Positions 1-8,806 of a DNA stretch of 64,000 bases are shown piece by piece. How positions within the stretch are numbered: position 1 is the stretch's first letter; every line of letters starts with the position of its first letter. The stretch comes from an uncultured Paracoccaceae bacterium (lineage in GTDB: Bacteria; Pseudomonadota; Alphaproteobacteria; Rhodobacterales; Rhodobacteraceae). Under the pieces are notes generated by a model that was not told the DNA's origin, searched no databases, and was given only the letters and a program-made list of their open reading frames with translations. Position numbers and translations under genes: made by a program. The DNA lies in NCBI GenBank assembly GCA_947493745.1, contig CANLSM010000004.1, positions 186,001 to 250,000 of the forward strand, read 5' to 3'.

Positions 1-437
1 GCGACTATGCCGGTGATCTGCTCTACGCCACATTGCACAAGTTCGGCTTTGCCAACGCGGCATTCGATGCGCGGCCCGATGACGGACTGGAGCTTTACAA
101 CACCATGATCACCAATGCCGTGCGCTGCGTGCCGCCACAGAACAAACCGGTGGGGGCGGAAATCAACACCTGCCGTCCGTTCATGATGGCCAGGATTGCC
201 GCGCTGCCGGAACTGAAGGCGATCGTCTGTCTCGGTGGCATCTCGCATGCCAGCTTGGTGCGCGGGTTCGGTGCCAGACAGGCCGCACACAAGTTTGCCC
301 ATCAGGCCCAGCACGACATCGACGGTTACCGGATTTTCGACAGCTATCACTGCTCGCGCTACAACACCAATACGGGACGGCTGACGCCAGAGATGTTCGA
401 GGCCGTCTTTGCGGATGTCGCATCCTTTCTGAACTGA
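1..437 (+). CDS. Uracil-DNA glycosylase, family 5 (UDGb)-like, C-terminal part
   Basis: The frame is open from the left edge of the window (codons start at base 3), so the N-terminus and the first active-site motif are missing. The visible ~144 residues contain ITNAVRCVPPQNKP and SYHCSRYNTNTGRLT near the C-terminus, which match the uracil-contacting stretch and the minor-groove intercalation loop of the UDG superfamily; the H-x-S-x-x-N-x-x-T-G-R-L pattern is that of family 5 (UDGb) rather than family 4. Such enzymes excise uracil, and often hypoxanthine, from deaminated DNA. The gene ends in TGA and is followed by about 90 bases before the next gene. Family is fairly certain; the exact substrate range cannot be told from this part. 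Confidence 0.8.
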   Translation, partial: DYAGDLLYATLHKFGFANAAFDARPDDGLELYNTMITNAVRCVPPQNKPVGAEINTCRPFMMARIAALPELKAIVCLGGISHASLVRGFGARQAAHKFAHQAQHDIDGYRIFDSYHCSRYNTNTGRLTPEMFEAVFADVASFLN

Positions 438-527
438 CAGCACGGCCCCGCGCAAATTCCTTCGCCTTTTCGTCAAATCTCGGTTAAAAGTCCGGTCGGG
501 GCTGAAGTAATCCTTCCTGGGGATGTT

Positions 528-1430
528 TTGACGATTCTTGATGTAGCGCTGAAGGCAATCCTGCTGGCGGATATCTCCAGCAGTTCAAAACTCTTTCAGA
601 AACTGGGTGATGCAAATGCCGCCGCCCTGATGGAAAGAACCATCAGCAAGATGACGGCGCTGGCTGAAATCCATGGCGGGACCTTTGTGCATTCGCGTGG
701 TGATGACGTGCTTTGCGTATTTGACGAGTCCATTGCCGCCTTTCAGTGCGCCGAAGCCGTGCTGCGCGAAAACAAGAGCGGCAATCTACCGGTTCATGCG
801 GGCCTTCACTGGGGGGAAATTGTCTGCTCGGGGGGTGAGATCTACGGCGATGCAGTCAATCTGACCGCCCGTCTTGCCGCCTCGTCGAACTCGGGCGAGA
901 TCCTGATGAGTGCTGCATTCGCGGATCAGCTCTCCGTACATGACCGCCTCAGTTTGCGGCCAATGGACCAGATGGCCTTGAAGGGGATGCGAAGACCGGT
1001 TCAGGTCTACGCCTTCCTTTTGCCGGACGCGCTGCCGAGCACCCATGTGACGCCGGTCTCCTGCCTCGGACCGGCCCAGTTCCCGACCACCAGCCTTTGT
1101 CTCAGCTGGGGTGGCATGACCCATACGATTGCCGAAGGATCGGACGTGCTGATCGGGCGCTCGGACGAATGCCAGATCGCGCTGGATGATCCGTGGGTTT
1201 CCCGCAAACATGCCTCATTCGTCGTCAGGCCGGGCGTGGTCGAGTATGCTGATCGCTCATCGACCGGCAGCTATATCCGTCTTGGCGACGGAGAGGAGTT
1301 CTTCCTGCGACGCCAGACCACCCTTCTGAGCGGAACCGGTTCGATCTCTCCGGGCAAACCCGCCGGTGACAAGGATGCACGTTCTCTGAGCTTTGCGGTT
1401 GAAGGCGCGCGCTCCAAGGTCATCACGTGA
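528..1430 (+). CDS. Class III adenylate/guanylate cyclase with C-terminal FHA domain
   Basis: A 300-residue protein. Residues ~8-165 form a class III nucleotidyl cyclase homology domain: metal-binding Asp15 in LLADISSS, Asp59 in SRGDDV, and transition-state Asn111 and Arg115 in [10 protein letters not shown]. The position that usually holds the adenine-reading Lys, four residues before that Asp, appears to be His55, so base specificity is unclear. Residues ~190-280 are a forkhead-associated (FHA) phosphothreonine-binding domain with GRS (210-212) and SRKH (225-228). There is no transmembrane segment, so it should be cytoplasmic. TTG at 528 is chosen because GGGG lies 5 bases upstream and the nearby ATG at 523 runs into a stop. 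It overlaps the unlikely long N-terminal extension of ispH. Product, whether cAMP, cGMP or something else, is not known. Confidence 0.85.
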   Translation: MTILDVALKAILLADISSSSKLFQKLGDANAAALMERTISKMTALAEIHGGTFVHSRGDDVLCVFDESIAAFQCAEAVLRENKSGNLPVHAGLHWGEIVCSGGEIYGDAVNLTARLAASSNSGEILMSAAFADQLSVHDRLSLRPMDQMALKGMRRPVQVYAFLLPDALPSTHVTPVSCLGPAQFPTTSLCLSWGGMTHTIAEGSDVLIGRSDECQIALDDPWVSRKHASFVVRPGVVEYADRSSTGSYIRLGDGEEFFLRRQTTLLSGTGSISPGKPAGDKDARSLSFAVEGARSKVIT

Positions 1431-1515
1431 GAGCGGGTTTGCGCTTCCTCTCTTTCCTCCTCCGGCGAGCTCCCCTATATCACTAGGTGTATCGTCTGGC
1501 CGGAGCCACCTACCC

Positions 1516-2466
1516 TTGACCCAAAGCCTTGATATCTATCTCGCAGCCCCAAGGGGATTTTGTGCCGGGGTCGACCGGGCCATCAAGATTGTCGAGATGG
1601 CGCTGGAGAAATGGGGCGCGCCGGTCTATGTGCGCCACGAGATCGTTCACAACAAGTTCGTCGTCGACGGGCTGCGCGAAAAGGGTGCCGTTTTCGTCGA
1701 GGAACTGGACGAATGCCCGACTGACAGACCAGTCATCTTCTCAGCCCATGGTGTCCCGAAGGCGGTGCCCGCAGAGGCTGCCGCGCGCGAGATGATCTAT
1801 GTCGATGCCACATGCCCTCTGGTCTCCAAGGTCCACATCGAGGCGGAACGTCACGCGGCGAACGGCCTGCAGATGGTGATGATCGGCCATGCAGGCCATC
1901 CGGAAACAATCGGCACCATGGGGCAGTTGCCCGACGGTGATGTGCTGCTGGTCGAAACCGTCGACGACGTGGCGACACTTGAGCCCCGCGATCCGGACAA
2001 GCTCGCCTTCGTGACCCAGACGACACTTAGCGTCGATGACACAGCCGATATCGTCGCGGCCCTGCAGAACCGGTTCCCCGAGATTGTCGGACCGCACAAG
2101 GAAGATATCTGTTACGCCACCACCAACCGTCAGGAAGCGGTGAAGGCCATGGCACCGAAGATCGAGGCACTGCTGGTGATAGGTGCGCCTAACTCATCAA
2201 ACTCCAGACGTCTGGTCGAGGTCGGCAGCAAGGCAGGCTGCACCTATGCGCAGCTGGTCCAGCGCGCGACCGACATCGACTGGCGCGCACTCAGCGGGGT
2301 CGGCTCGCTTGGCATAACCGCCGGGGCCTCAGCCCCTGAAACATTGGTCAATGAAGTGATCGATGCCTTCCGGCAACGCTTTGATGTTGAAGTTCATCCC
2401 GTCGAGACTGCGGTCGAGAATGTGGAATTCAAGGTCCCGCGCGTCCTCCGCGCGCCCGCAAACTAA
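1516..2466 (+). CDS. ispH: 4-hydroxy-3-methylbut-2-enyl diphosphate reductase
   Basis: Last enzyme of the MEP isoprenoid pathway: a [4Fe-4S] protein that reduces HMBPP to IPP and DMAPP. The three cluster cysteines are seen in [19 protein letters not shown] and [10 protein letters not shown], and the conserved histidines in EIVHN and GHAGHPE; the Glu involved in proton transfer is in TTNRQEAV. The frame is open far upstream into the cyclase gene, but homology begins at [12 protein letters not shown]. The in-frame TTG at 1516, with GGAG about ten bases upstream, gives a normal length of 316 residues. rnhA follows after 10 bases, so the two are probably cotranscribed. Confidence 0.95.
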   Translation: MTQSLDIYLAAPRGFCAGVDRAIKIVEMALEKWGAPVYVRHEIVHNKFVVDGLREKGAVFVEELDECPTDRPVIFSAHGVPKAVPAEAAAREMIYVDATCPLVSKVHIEAERHAANGLQMVMIGHAGHPETIGTMGQLPDGDVLLVETVDDVATLEPRDPDKLAFVTQTTLSVDDTADIVAALQNRFPEIVGPHKEDICYATTNRQEAVKAMAPKIEALLVIGAPNSSNSRRLVEVGSKAGCTYAQLVQRATDIDWRALSGVGSLGITAGASAPETLVNEVIDAFRQRFDVEVHPVETAVENVEFKVPRVLRAPAN

Positions 2467-2476
2467 GCGCCACGTC

Positions 2477-2935
2477 ATGTCCGATATCATTGCCTACACA
2501 GATGGTGCCTGCTCGGGCAATCCCGGACCAGGCGGATGGGGGCTGATCCTCCAGGCCCGCAAGGGTGACACCGTGGTCAAGGAAAGGGAACTGAGCGGCG
2601 GGGCGGCCGATACCACCAACAATCGGATGGAACTCTCCGCTGCCATCGCGGCACTTGAAACCCTTGCGCGTCCTTCAAAGATCACTGTTGTCACCGACAG
2701 CGTCTATGTCCGCGACGGGATCACCAAATGGCTGCATGGCTGGAAACGGAACGGCTGGAAAACCGCCGCGAAAAAACCCGTGAAGAACGAGGATCTCTGG
2801 CGTCAGCTTGATGCGGCCCGGGCCAGACATGATGTGATTTGGGAATGGGTAAAGGGTCACGCCGGACATCCGGAGAACGAGCGCGCCGATGAGCTGGCGC
2901 GCAAGGGCATGGAGCCTTTCAAGAAAAAGACCTAA
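2477..2935 (+). CDS. rnhA: Ribonuclease HI
   Basis: A 152-residue enzyme, the usual length, which cuts the RNA strand of RNA:DNA hybrids. The four metal-binding carboxylates are recognisable: Asp in [12 protein letters not shown], Glu in NNRMELSA, Asp in VVTDSVYV and Asp in NERADELA; the catalytic loop His is in GHAGHPEN. The first ATG matching the family N-terminus ([10 protein letters not shown]) is at 2477; the longer upstream frame only shadows ispH. The gene is followed at once by a long inverted repeat that probably terminates transcription. Confidence 0.96.
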   Translation: MSDIIAYTDGACSGNPGPGGWGLILQARKGDTVVKERELSGGAADTTNNRMELSAAIAALETLARPSKITVVTDSVYVRDGITKWLHGWKRNGWKTAAKKPVKNEDLWRQLDAARARHDVIWEWVKGHAGHPENERADELARKGMEPFKKKT

Positions 2936-3009
2936 TGCCTCCGGCGGGGATATTTAAGGAAAAATGAAGGACTGCCTTCTTTTTGGAAAAAGTATCCCCG
3001 CCGGAGGCA
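2936..3009. terminator. Bidirectional terminator: long perfect inverted repeat with nested hairpin
   Basis: Arms of 17 bases (TGCCTCCGGCGGGGATA at 2936-2952 and its exact complement at 2993-3009) enclose 40 bases. Inside the loop lies a second hairpin GAAGG-ACTG-CCTTC with AAAAA before it and TTTTT after it, so a U-run exists on either strand. It sits between convergent rnhA (+) and the YeaQ-like pair (-), where a shared terminator is expected. From memory, the GCCTCCGGCGGGGATATTT sequence recurs between genes in Rhodobacteraceae; this was not checked here. Confidence 0.75.
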
Positions 3010-3022
3010 ATCATCTCCTTTC

Positions 3023-3265
3023 TCAGCGACCGGCGATAAACAACTTGTAGGCCCAGAGCAGCAGCAGAGCGCCCAGAACGGCACCGACAAAACCCGCTGC
3101 CGCGCCCAATGCGGTCAGCAAAAGCCTCAGGGCCAGCCCGCCGATCAAGGCACCGATCACACCCACCGCAATCGTTGGTATCATCGGCAGGTTCATGCCC
3201 ATCAACCGGGTGGCAATGAAACCGGCAGCAGCTCCGATAACGATGAGAAACAGAACGGGTCCCAT
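3023..3265 (-). CDS. Small glycine-rich membrane protein, YeaQ/GlsB-like
   Basis: An 80-residue, almost wholly hydrophobic protein with three predicted membrane segments (about residues 1-20, 28-50 and 53-76) rich in Gly and Ala. This is the build of the GlsB/YeaQ/YmgE 'transglycosylase-associated' family, inner-membrane proteins linked to stress in other bacteria but without a defined activity. Its ATG overlaps the TGA of the upstream 80-residue membrane protein by one base, so the two are translationally coupled. The family assignment is by composition and length only. A longer frame running upstream reads through fmt antisense and is not used. Confidence 0.65.
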   Translation of the reverse strand: MGPVLFLIVIGAAAGFIATRLMGMNLPMIPTIAVGVIGALIGGLALRLLLTALGAAAGFVGAVLGALLLLWAYKLFIAGR

Positions 3266-3507
3266 CAGCGCTTCCCAAGTCGGGGCGCAACGAAGAGCGC
3301 GATGAGGGCTCCTATTGCCGCTGTCATAGTTCTGCCCCCGATACCCAGCCCCAGAAGCGCCATCACGAAATAGGCTATGACCGCGCCGCCGATGCCAAGG
3401 ATGAGGCTCGTGACAATGCCGTGTCGGACGAAACCGAAACGGTCGGCAGCCCAACCGACCAGGCCGCCCACGATCATCGCCCCAAAAAGAGAATATAGAT
3501 ACATCAC
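3265..3507 (-). CDS. Small membrane protein, YeaQ/GlsB-like
   Basis: An 80-residue protein with three hydrophobic segments, glycine-rich (GGLVGWAADRFG, GIGGAVIAYF), ending in VAPRLGKR. It resembles the GlsB/YeaQ family and its downstream neighbour, suggesting a tandem pair of related membrane proteins. It begins 23 bases after the fmt stop on the same strand and may be read from the def-fmt transcript. Function unknown. Confidence 0.65.
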   Translation of the reverse strand: MMYLYSLFGAMIVGGLVGWAADRFGFVRHGIVTSLILGIGGAVIAYFVMALLGLGIGGRTMTAAIGALIALFVAPRLGKR

Positions 3508-3530
3508 CGGTCTCCCGTTCAGAAGTCAGT

Positions 3531-4436
3531 CTAGCCGAGCTGTCGGCCCTTGCCCACCGGAAAGCCCCGCAGCAGGACATCGCGATCCATGGGCGCCTTG
3601 CCGGCGCGCTGGAGACGAAGAAGCGAAACGGCACCTGTGCCGCAGGCGACGGTGAGTTTGTCGTCCAACACCTGTCCCGGCTTGCCCGCGCCATGGCTGA
3701 CGCGGCTCATCAGCACCTTGAGGCGCTCGCCGTCGAGTTCAAACCAGGCGCCGGGAAACGGTGACAGGCCGCGGATCTGTCGGTCCACTTCGACCGCAGG
3801 TCGGCTCCAGTCGATCCTGGCTTCCGCCTTGTCGATCTTGGCAGCATAGGTCACTCCGCTGTCAGGCTGCGCTTCTGCCGCAAGCGGCAGAGCCGAAAGC
3901 GCGCTGACCATCAGCTCCGCTCCCATCACGGAGAGGCGGTCATGCAGCGTCGAGACCGTATCATCCGGTGCAATCGCGGTTTTCGCCCGCATCAGGACGG
4001 GGCCGGTATCGAGACCGGCTTCCATCTGCATGATACAGACACCAGTTTCCGCGTCGCCTGCCAGGATGGCGCGATGTATCGGCGCGGCCCCGCGCCATCT
4101 TGGCAGCAGCGAGGCATGAATGTTGAAGCATCCCAGCCGGGGTGCATCCAGAATGATCTGCGGCAGGATCAAACCGTAGGCAACGACGATGGCCGCATCC
4201 GCTTCCAGCGCCTTGAAGGCCGTGAGTTCGTCGTCGCCCCTGAGGCTCTTTGGATGACGCACCGGCAGATCTAGCGCCTCGGCGCGTTTGTGAACCGGAC
4301 CGGGTCGCGGTTTCTTTCCACGACCCGCCGGACGTGGCGGCTGGGTATAAACCGCTGCAATCTCGTGCCCTGCTTCGATCAGCGCATCGAGAACCGGTAC
4401 CGAGAACTCGGGCGTTCCCATGAAGATCAGGCGCAT
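3531..4436 (-). CDS. fmt: Methionyl-tRNA formyltransferase
   Basis: A 301-residue enzyme that formylates initiator Met-tRNA using 10-formyl-tetrahydrofolate. The N-terminal formyltransferase domain starts [14 protein letters not shown] and carries the catalytic Asn-His pair in [17 protein letters not shown], followed by the Asp in [10 protein letters not shown]. The C-terminal OB-like tRNA-binding domain follows at about residue 205. It lies 40 bases downstream of def on the same strand: the classic def-fmt pair for starting and trimming nascent peptides. Confidence 0.97.
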   Translation of the reverse strand: MRLIFMGTPEFSVPVLDALIEAGHEIAAVYTQPPRPAGRGKKPRPGPVHKRAEALDLPVRHPKSLRGDDELTAFKALEADAAIVVAYGLILPQIILDAPRLGCFNIHASLLPRWRGAAPIHRAILAGDAETGVCIMQMEAGLDTGPVLMRAKTAIAPDDTVSTLHDRLSVMGAELMVSALSALPLAAEAQPDSGVTYAAKIDKAEARIDWSRPAVEVDRQIRGLSPFPGAWFELDGERLKVLMSRVSHGAGKPGQVLDDKLTVACGTGAVSLLRLQRAGKAPMDRDVLLRGFPVGKGRQLG

Positions 4437-4476
4437 CCGATTTCCTCTCGGATCGAAACCGGGCCAGCGTCCTGCA

Positions 4477-4995
4477 TCAGGTCCGCCCCAGTTCCTTTTT
4501 CAGCTTTTTCATCTTGTTGGTGATCATCGTCCGCTTGATCCCGCTGAGATAGTCAATGAAAAGCCTGCCGTTCAGATGGTCCAACTCGTGCTGTGCACAG
4601 GTGGACCACAGATCATCAAGCTCTCGCTCCTGCGTTTTGCCATCGAGATCAAGATAGCGCAGACGTATCTGTTTTGGCCGGGTCACGTCTTCATAGATGT
4701 CGGGGATCGAGAGGCATCCCTCCTCGTAGACCCCAAGTTCGTCGGAGGCCCACAATATTTCGGGGTTGATGGCAACGACCGGGGCGAGGCCCGGCTCCTC
4801 CTTGTCACAATCCATCACGAAAATACGCTTCATCACCCCGATCTGCGGAGCGGCCAGCCCGACGCCCGGCGCATCATACATCGTCTCGAGCATGTCATCG
4901 GCGAGCTTCCGGATCGCGTCATCGACCTCGGCCACGGGCGGACAGGTCTTCTTCAGTCTCGGGTCGGGATGGATCAGTATTTGTCGCAAGCTCAT
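4477..4995 (-). CDS. def: Peptide deformylase
   Basis: A 172-residue iron/zinc hydrolase that removes formyl from the N-terminal Met of new proteins. All three motifs are present: [17 protein letters not shown] with the metal Cys, and QHELDH with the two metal His and the catalytic Glu. The frame allows 17 more residues upstream, but [15 protein letters not shown] is the normal family start, so ATG at 4995 is used. It begins the def-fmt operon and diverges from the aminotransferase gene. Confidence 0.96.
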   Translation of the reverse strand: MSLRQILIHPDPRLKKTCPPVAEVDDAIRKLADDMLETMYDAPGVGLAAPQIGVMKRIFVMDCDKEEPGLAPVVAINPEILWASDELGVYEEGCLSIPDIYEDVTRPKQIRLRYLDLDGKTQERELDDLWSTCAQHELDHLNGRLFIDYLSGIKRTMITNKMKKLKKELGRT

Positions 4996-5099
4996 GGCAC
5001 GGGATTTAAGCAATCGCTCGATGCTCCGCAACCACTGCTTGCGCATGAGGGCAAAGACGTTAACTCTTCGCCCGACAAAAATGCGAGAAGGCCCCGAGG

Positions 5100-6275
5100 A
5101 TGCAATTCGACTTTGATGAAGTGATCGATCGCCGCAACACCAATTGCGTCAAATGGGACATGCTTGAGCCGATCTACGGGGTGAGCCCCGATGACGGGAT
5201 CTCGATGTGGGTGGCCGATATGGACTTCAAGGCACCGCCGGTTGTGAACGCCGCGCTTCATGCGGCCATTGATCATGGGGTGCATGGGTATTTTGGCGAT
5301 GACCGGGCCTATAAGCAGGCGATCATCAACTGGATGAAGACGCACCACAACTGGGAAGTCGAGCCTGACTGGATCAGCACCACCCACGGGCTGGTCGCGG
5401 CGGTGGGGACCTGCCTGCAGGCCTACTCCGAACCCGGTGACGGGGTCATTCTGTTCACACCGGTCTATCATGCATTCGCCAAGATGATCCGTGCGAACGG
5501 CCGCACGATCGTTGAAAGCCGCCTCATCAATGACGATGGCCGGTACAGAATGGATCTCGAAGCGCTCGCCGCACAACTGACCGGTCGCGAGAAGATCGTG
5601 ATCCTCTGCTCGCCGCACAATCCCGGTGGGCGGGTCTGGTCGAGGGAGGAATTGCAGGGGCTTGCGGCCTTTTGCACCGACCACGATCTGATCCTGGTCT
5701 CCGACGAAGTGCATCACGATCTGGTCTTTCCCGGAGAGACGCATACGGTCATGGCCAATGCCGCACCTGACTGCGTGGACCGTCTGGTAATGCTGACCGC
5801 AAGTTCCAAGACCTTCAATCTGGCAGGCGGCATGACCGGGAACGCAATCATCCCGGATACCGCGATGCGCGAAAGGTTCACTGCTGTACATCTGGCGGCG
5901 GGCGCATCGCCCAACCGGTTCGGCATGCTGATGGCAACCGTTGCCTATTCGCAAGGGTTGCCATGGCTGAAGGCCCTGCTCGGCTATCTGGGCGAAACCA
6001 AGCGGCTCTTTGATGACGGCATGAATGCGATCCCAGGTGTGCGGTCGATGACCCTCGACGCGACATATCTGGCATGGGTCGATTTTTCAGGCACCGGAAT
6101 GGACGCGGCGGAGTTCACCTCACGGGTGGAGAAAACCGCAAAGGTCGTCGGCAATCACGGCTCGACCTTCGGCTCGGGCGGGGAGGATTTTCTGCGCTTC
6201 AATCTGGCCATGCCGCGCAAGCAGGTGCTGGAGGCTGTGGACCGCATACAAGCCGCTTTTGCCGACTTGCAGTAG
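5100..6275 (+). CDS. PatB/MalY-type pyridoxal-phosphate C-S lyase (aminotransferase class I fold)
   Basis: A 391-residue fold-type I PLP enzyme. The lysine that binds PLP is in SSKTFNLAG, with CSPHNPGG and VSDEVHHDL as the usual cofactor contacts. The opening (NTNCVKWDML then ISMWVADMDF) and the SDEVHHDL variant are typical of PatB/MalY cystathionine beta-lyases, which split C-S bonds of cystathionine or cysteine conjugates, rather than of plain aminotransferases. An AGAAGG ribosome site lies 8 bases before ATG 5100. It is transcribed alone, divergent from def. Substrate is inferred from family only. Confidence 0.88.
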   Translation: MQFDFDEVIDRRNTNCVKWDMLEPIYGVSPDDGISMWVADMDFKAPPVVNAALHAAIDHGVHGYFGDDRAYKQAIINWMKTHHNWEVEPDWISTTHGLVAAVGTCLQAYSEPGDGVILFTPVYHAFAKMIRANGRTIVESRLINDDGRYRMDLEALAAQLTGREKIVILCSPHNPGGRVWSREELQGLAAFCTDHDLILVSDEVHHDLVFPGETHTVMANAAPDCVDRLVMLTASSKTFNLAGGMTGNAIIPDTAMRERFTAVHLAAGASPNRFGMLMATVAYSQGLPWLKALLGYLGETKRLFDDGMNAIPGVRSMTLDATYLAWVDFSGTGMDAAEFTSRVEKTAKVVGNHGSTFGSGGEDFLRFNLAMPRKQVLEAVDRIQAAFADLQ

Positions 6276-6401
6276 TGTCCCACATAGCAGAGTATACCAC
6301 AGCGTGTACCGGGTGACTTTTGTCACAAGTGGATAAGAATTTATCCGCCGCCCCGATATTTAAAATCCCGTTCCAACGCAGATACGTCATAAAGGACAGC
6401 G

Positions 6402-7637
6402 ATGTCTTTGCCCTCTTCCAGTCCTGCCGTGGTGTTCCTCGAACGGAGTAGCCCGCCGCATATCCTGACGCTTGTTCTGCTTGCAGGGCTCAGTGCGATC
6501 AACATGAATATCTTCCTGCCTTCGCTGCCCTCGATGGCCGCGTATTTTTCGGCGGATTATGCGGTCGTGCAACTGGCTGTTTCAGCCTATCTGGGCATGA
6601 CGGCACTCCTGCAGATCATCATGGGGCCGCTGTCGGACCGATACGGCAGACGCCCCGTTCTGCTGGTCACGATGGTGATCTTCCTTCTGGCCACAATCGG
6701 GTGCATCTTCTCGACCAACATCACGGTGTTTCTGATCTTCCGATTGCTGCAGGCAGCCATTGCATCAGGGCTTGCGCTGTCCCGCGCGATTGTCCGCGAT
6801 ATGGTCGATGCGTCGCGGGCGGCCTCCATGATCGGCTATGTCACCATGGGGATGGCGGTTGTCCCGATGATCGGTCCGGTTCTGGGCGGCATCCTGGACC
6901 AGACATTCGGATGGCAGGCAAGCTTCGTCCTCACGCTGGTCTTCGGTATCGCGGTCTTTGCGCTGGTCTGGGCCGATCTCGGCGAGACCAACCACACAAG
7001 ATCCAACAGCTTCTCCGAGCAGTTCGGCGCCTACCCCGAGCTTCTGAGATCCCGCCGCTTCTGGGGCTACACCGGCACCGCAAGCTTTGCCTCAGGGGCC
7101 TATTTCGCCTTTCTGGGTGGCGGGCCCTATGTCGCGAGCAACCTCCTGGGGATGAGCCCAACTGCGGTCGGGCTCAGCTTCGGGTTCATCGCCGCAGGCT
7201 ACATGCTGGGAAATTTCCTCTCAGGGCGGTTCTCGGAGAGGTTCGGGATCAACCGCATGATGCTGGCAGGCAGCCTTGTGACGGTGTTCGGGATGCTTGC
7301 GACAAGCCTGCTCTTTGCTGTCGGACTGGTCCATGCGGCAACGCTCTTCGGCGGGATGTGTCTGGTCGGCTTGGGGAACGGGCTGACGCTTCCGAACTCG
7401 GGCGCGGGCATGGTCTCGGTAAAGCCGCAACTGGCGGGCAGCGCCTCCGGTCTGGGAGGGGCGCTGATGATCGGTGGCGGTGCCGCATTGTCCGCCATCA
7501 CCGGAGCTTTGCTCGGGGAAGGCTCATCCGCGACGCCGCTGCTCATCATGATGACGCTGGCCGCAATGGGCGGGGTTATTGCGGCCTATTATGTGATCCA
7601 TGTCGAACGGAGCGTTCAGCGGGCTGCTGCTTCCTGA
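6402..7637 (+). CDS. Bcr/CflA-type MFS multidrug exporter
   Basis: A 411-residue major facilitator with about twelve membrane segments. The loop 2-3 motif of drug:H+ antiporters is clear (GPLSDRYGRRP), as are the N-terminal MNIFLPSLPSMA typical of the Bcr/CflA subfamily (12-TM drug efflux; bicyclomycin, chloramphenicol, florfenicol) and SRAIVRDM after TM4. It sits alone between the PatB-like gene and mcl1. The actual substrate cannot be deduced. Confidence 0.88.
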   Translation: MSLPSSSPAVVFLERSSPPHILTLVLLAGLSAINMNIFLPSLPSMAAYFSADYAVVQLAVSAYLGMTALLQIIMGPLSDRYGRRPVLLVTMVIFLLATIGCIFSTNITVFLIFRLLQAAIASGLALSRAIVRDMVDASRAASMIGYVTMGMAVVPMIGPVLGGILDQTFGWQASFVLTLVFGIAVFALVWADLGETNHTRSNSFSEQFGAYPELLRSRRFWGYTGTASFASGAYFAFLGGGPYVASNLLGMSPTAVGLSFGFIAAGYMLGNFLSGRFSERFGINRMMLAGSLVTVFGMLATSLLFAVGLVHAATLFGGMCLVGLGNGLTLPNSGAGMVSVKPQLAGSASGLGGALMIGGGAALSAITGALLGEGSSATPLLIMMTLAAMGGVIAAYYVIHVERSVQRAAAS

Positions 7638-7644
7638 CATCTGA

Positions 7645-7729
7645 TTTCGCAAGTGCAGCATTTCTGGCTTGACAGCCTCGCGCAATATTGTGATTGAGTT
7701 TGGCAAATATTCGCAACTTCGTTTCGCAA
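7645..7729. promoter_or_regulatory. Four TTNGCAA repeats in the mcl1 upstream region
   Basis: Copies of TTTCGCAA at 7645-7652 and 7722-7729, TTTGGCAAA at 7699-7707 and TTCGCAA at 7710-7716, all on the same strand, precede mcl1; the last overlaps its ribosome-binding region. TTTGCAAA-like sequences are known targets of RamB-type regulators of C2 metabolism in other bacteria. A TTGACA at about 7673-7678 may be a -35 element. Binding is inferred, not shown. Confidence 0.4.
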
Positions 7730-7738
7730 GGAATGCAC

Positions 7739-8698
7739 ATGAGCTTCAAGCTGCAACCGGCCGCCCCTGATCGTCTGAACCGTTGTCAGATCTTCGGCCC
7801 CGGGTCCCGTCCGGCAATTTTCGAGAAGATGGCCGCCTCACAGGCGGATGTGATCAATCTCGATCTTGAGGACAGCGTTTCGCCCGGCGACAAGGACAGC
7901 GCCCGGACCAACGTGATCGAGGCCGTCAACGATATCGACTGGGGAGCCAAGACGCTCTCGGTGCGGATCAACGGGCTGGACACGCCGTTCTGGTACCGAG
8001 ACGTGGTCGATGTGCTGGAGCAGGCCGGTGACCGGCTGGACCAGATCATGATCCCGAAGGCCGGCAATGCCGGTGATATCTATGCAGTCGATGCGCTTGT
8101 CTCGGCCATTGAGGCCGCGAAGGGGCGCAGCAGACCCATTGGTTTTGAAGTGATCATCGAAACAGCGGCCGGGCTTGCCCATGTCGAGGAAATCGCAGCG
8201 GCCTCCCCCCGAATGCAGGCGATGAGCCTGGGGGCGGCTGACTATGCGGCCTCGATGGGCATGCAGACAACGGGCATTGGCGGGACACAGGACGGCTATT
8301 ACATGCGGACACCGACGGGCGAGAACCATTGGTCCGATCCCTGGCACATGCCCACCGTCGCCATTGTGGCCGCCTGCCGAACCCACGGTCTTCTGCCTGT
8401 TGATGGTCCTTTCGGCGATTTCTCTGATAAGGAGGGTTTCATCGCGCAGGCCAGACGCGCGGCGACCCTTGGCATGGTCGGCAAATGGGCCATCCACCCC
8501 AAGCAGGTTGCGCTCAGCAACGACGTTTTCACGCCGTCCGAGGCGCAGATCACGGAGGCCCGCGAAATTCTTGCGGCAATGGCCGAGGCCGAGGCATCCG
8601 GTCAGGGCGCCGCAGTCTACAAGGGACGTCTTGTCGATATCGCCTCGATCCGCCAGGCACAAGTCATCGTAAGGCAATCCGAGATGATCACCCGCTGA
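7739..8698 (+). CDS. mcl1: L-malyl-CoA/beta-methylmalyl-CoA lyase
   Basis: A 319-residue member of the CitE/HpcH-HpaI superfamily: reversible cleavage of beta-methylmalyl-CoA to glyoxylate and propionyl-CoA and of L-malyl-CoA to glyoxylate and acetyl-CoA, steps of the ethylmalonyl-CoA pathway. Recognised by its close likeness to the Rhodobacter Mcl1 protein: start MSFKLQPAAPDRLNRCQ, metal/substrate residues in INLDLEDSVSPGDK, EVIIETAAGL, MSLGAADYAASMGM and the C-terminal KWAIHPKQV. ATG 7739 has AAGGA 7 bases upstream; the longer frame from 7694 adds residues not in the family. The epimerase gene at 34.2 kb serves the same metabolism. Confidence 0.94.
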   Translation: MSFKLQPAAPDRLNRCQIFGPGSRPAIFEKMAASQADVINLDLEDSVSPGDKDSARTNVIEAVNDIDWGAKTLSVRINGLDTPFWYRDVVDVLEQAGDRLDQIMIPKAGNAGDIYAVDALVSAIEAAKGRSRPIGFEVIIETAAGLAHVEEIAAASPRMQAMSLGAADYAASMGMQTTGIGGTQDGYYMRTPTGENHWSDPWHMPTVAIVAACRTHGLLPVDGPFGDFSDKEGFIAQARRAATLGMVGKWAIHPKQVALSNDVFTPSEAQITEAREILAAMAEAEASGQGAAVYKGRLVDIASIRQAQVIVRQSEMITR

Positions 8699-8806
8699 TC
8701 CCGCCCCCGGTTTTCAGCATCTGGTCAATCCCGTGATCAATCCATAGATTGCATTGAACGGACAGAGTGACCTATAGCGTCGCTGGGAAAGAATGAGGGC
8801 GGTGTC

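Noticed and set aside
3023-3694. A 223-residue reading of the small membrane-protein region
   Set aside because: Its N-terminal two thirds run through fmt and the neighbouring gene in the wrong frame; only the last 80 residues are protein-like.
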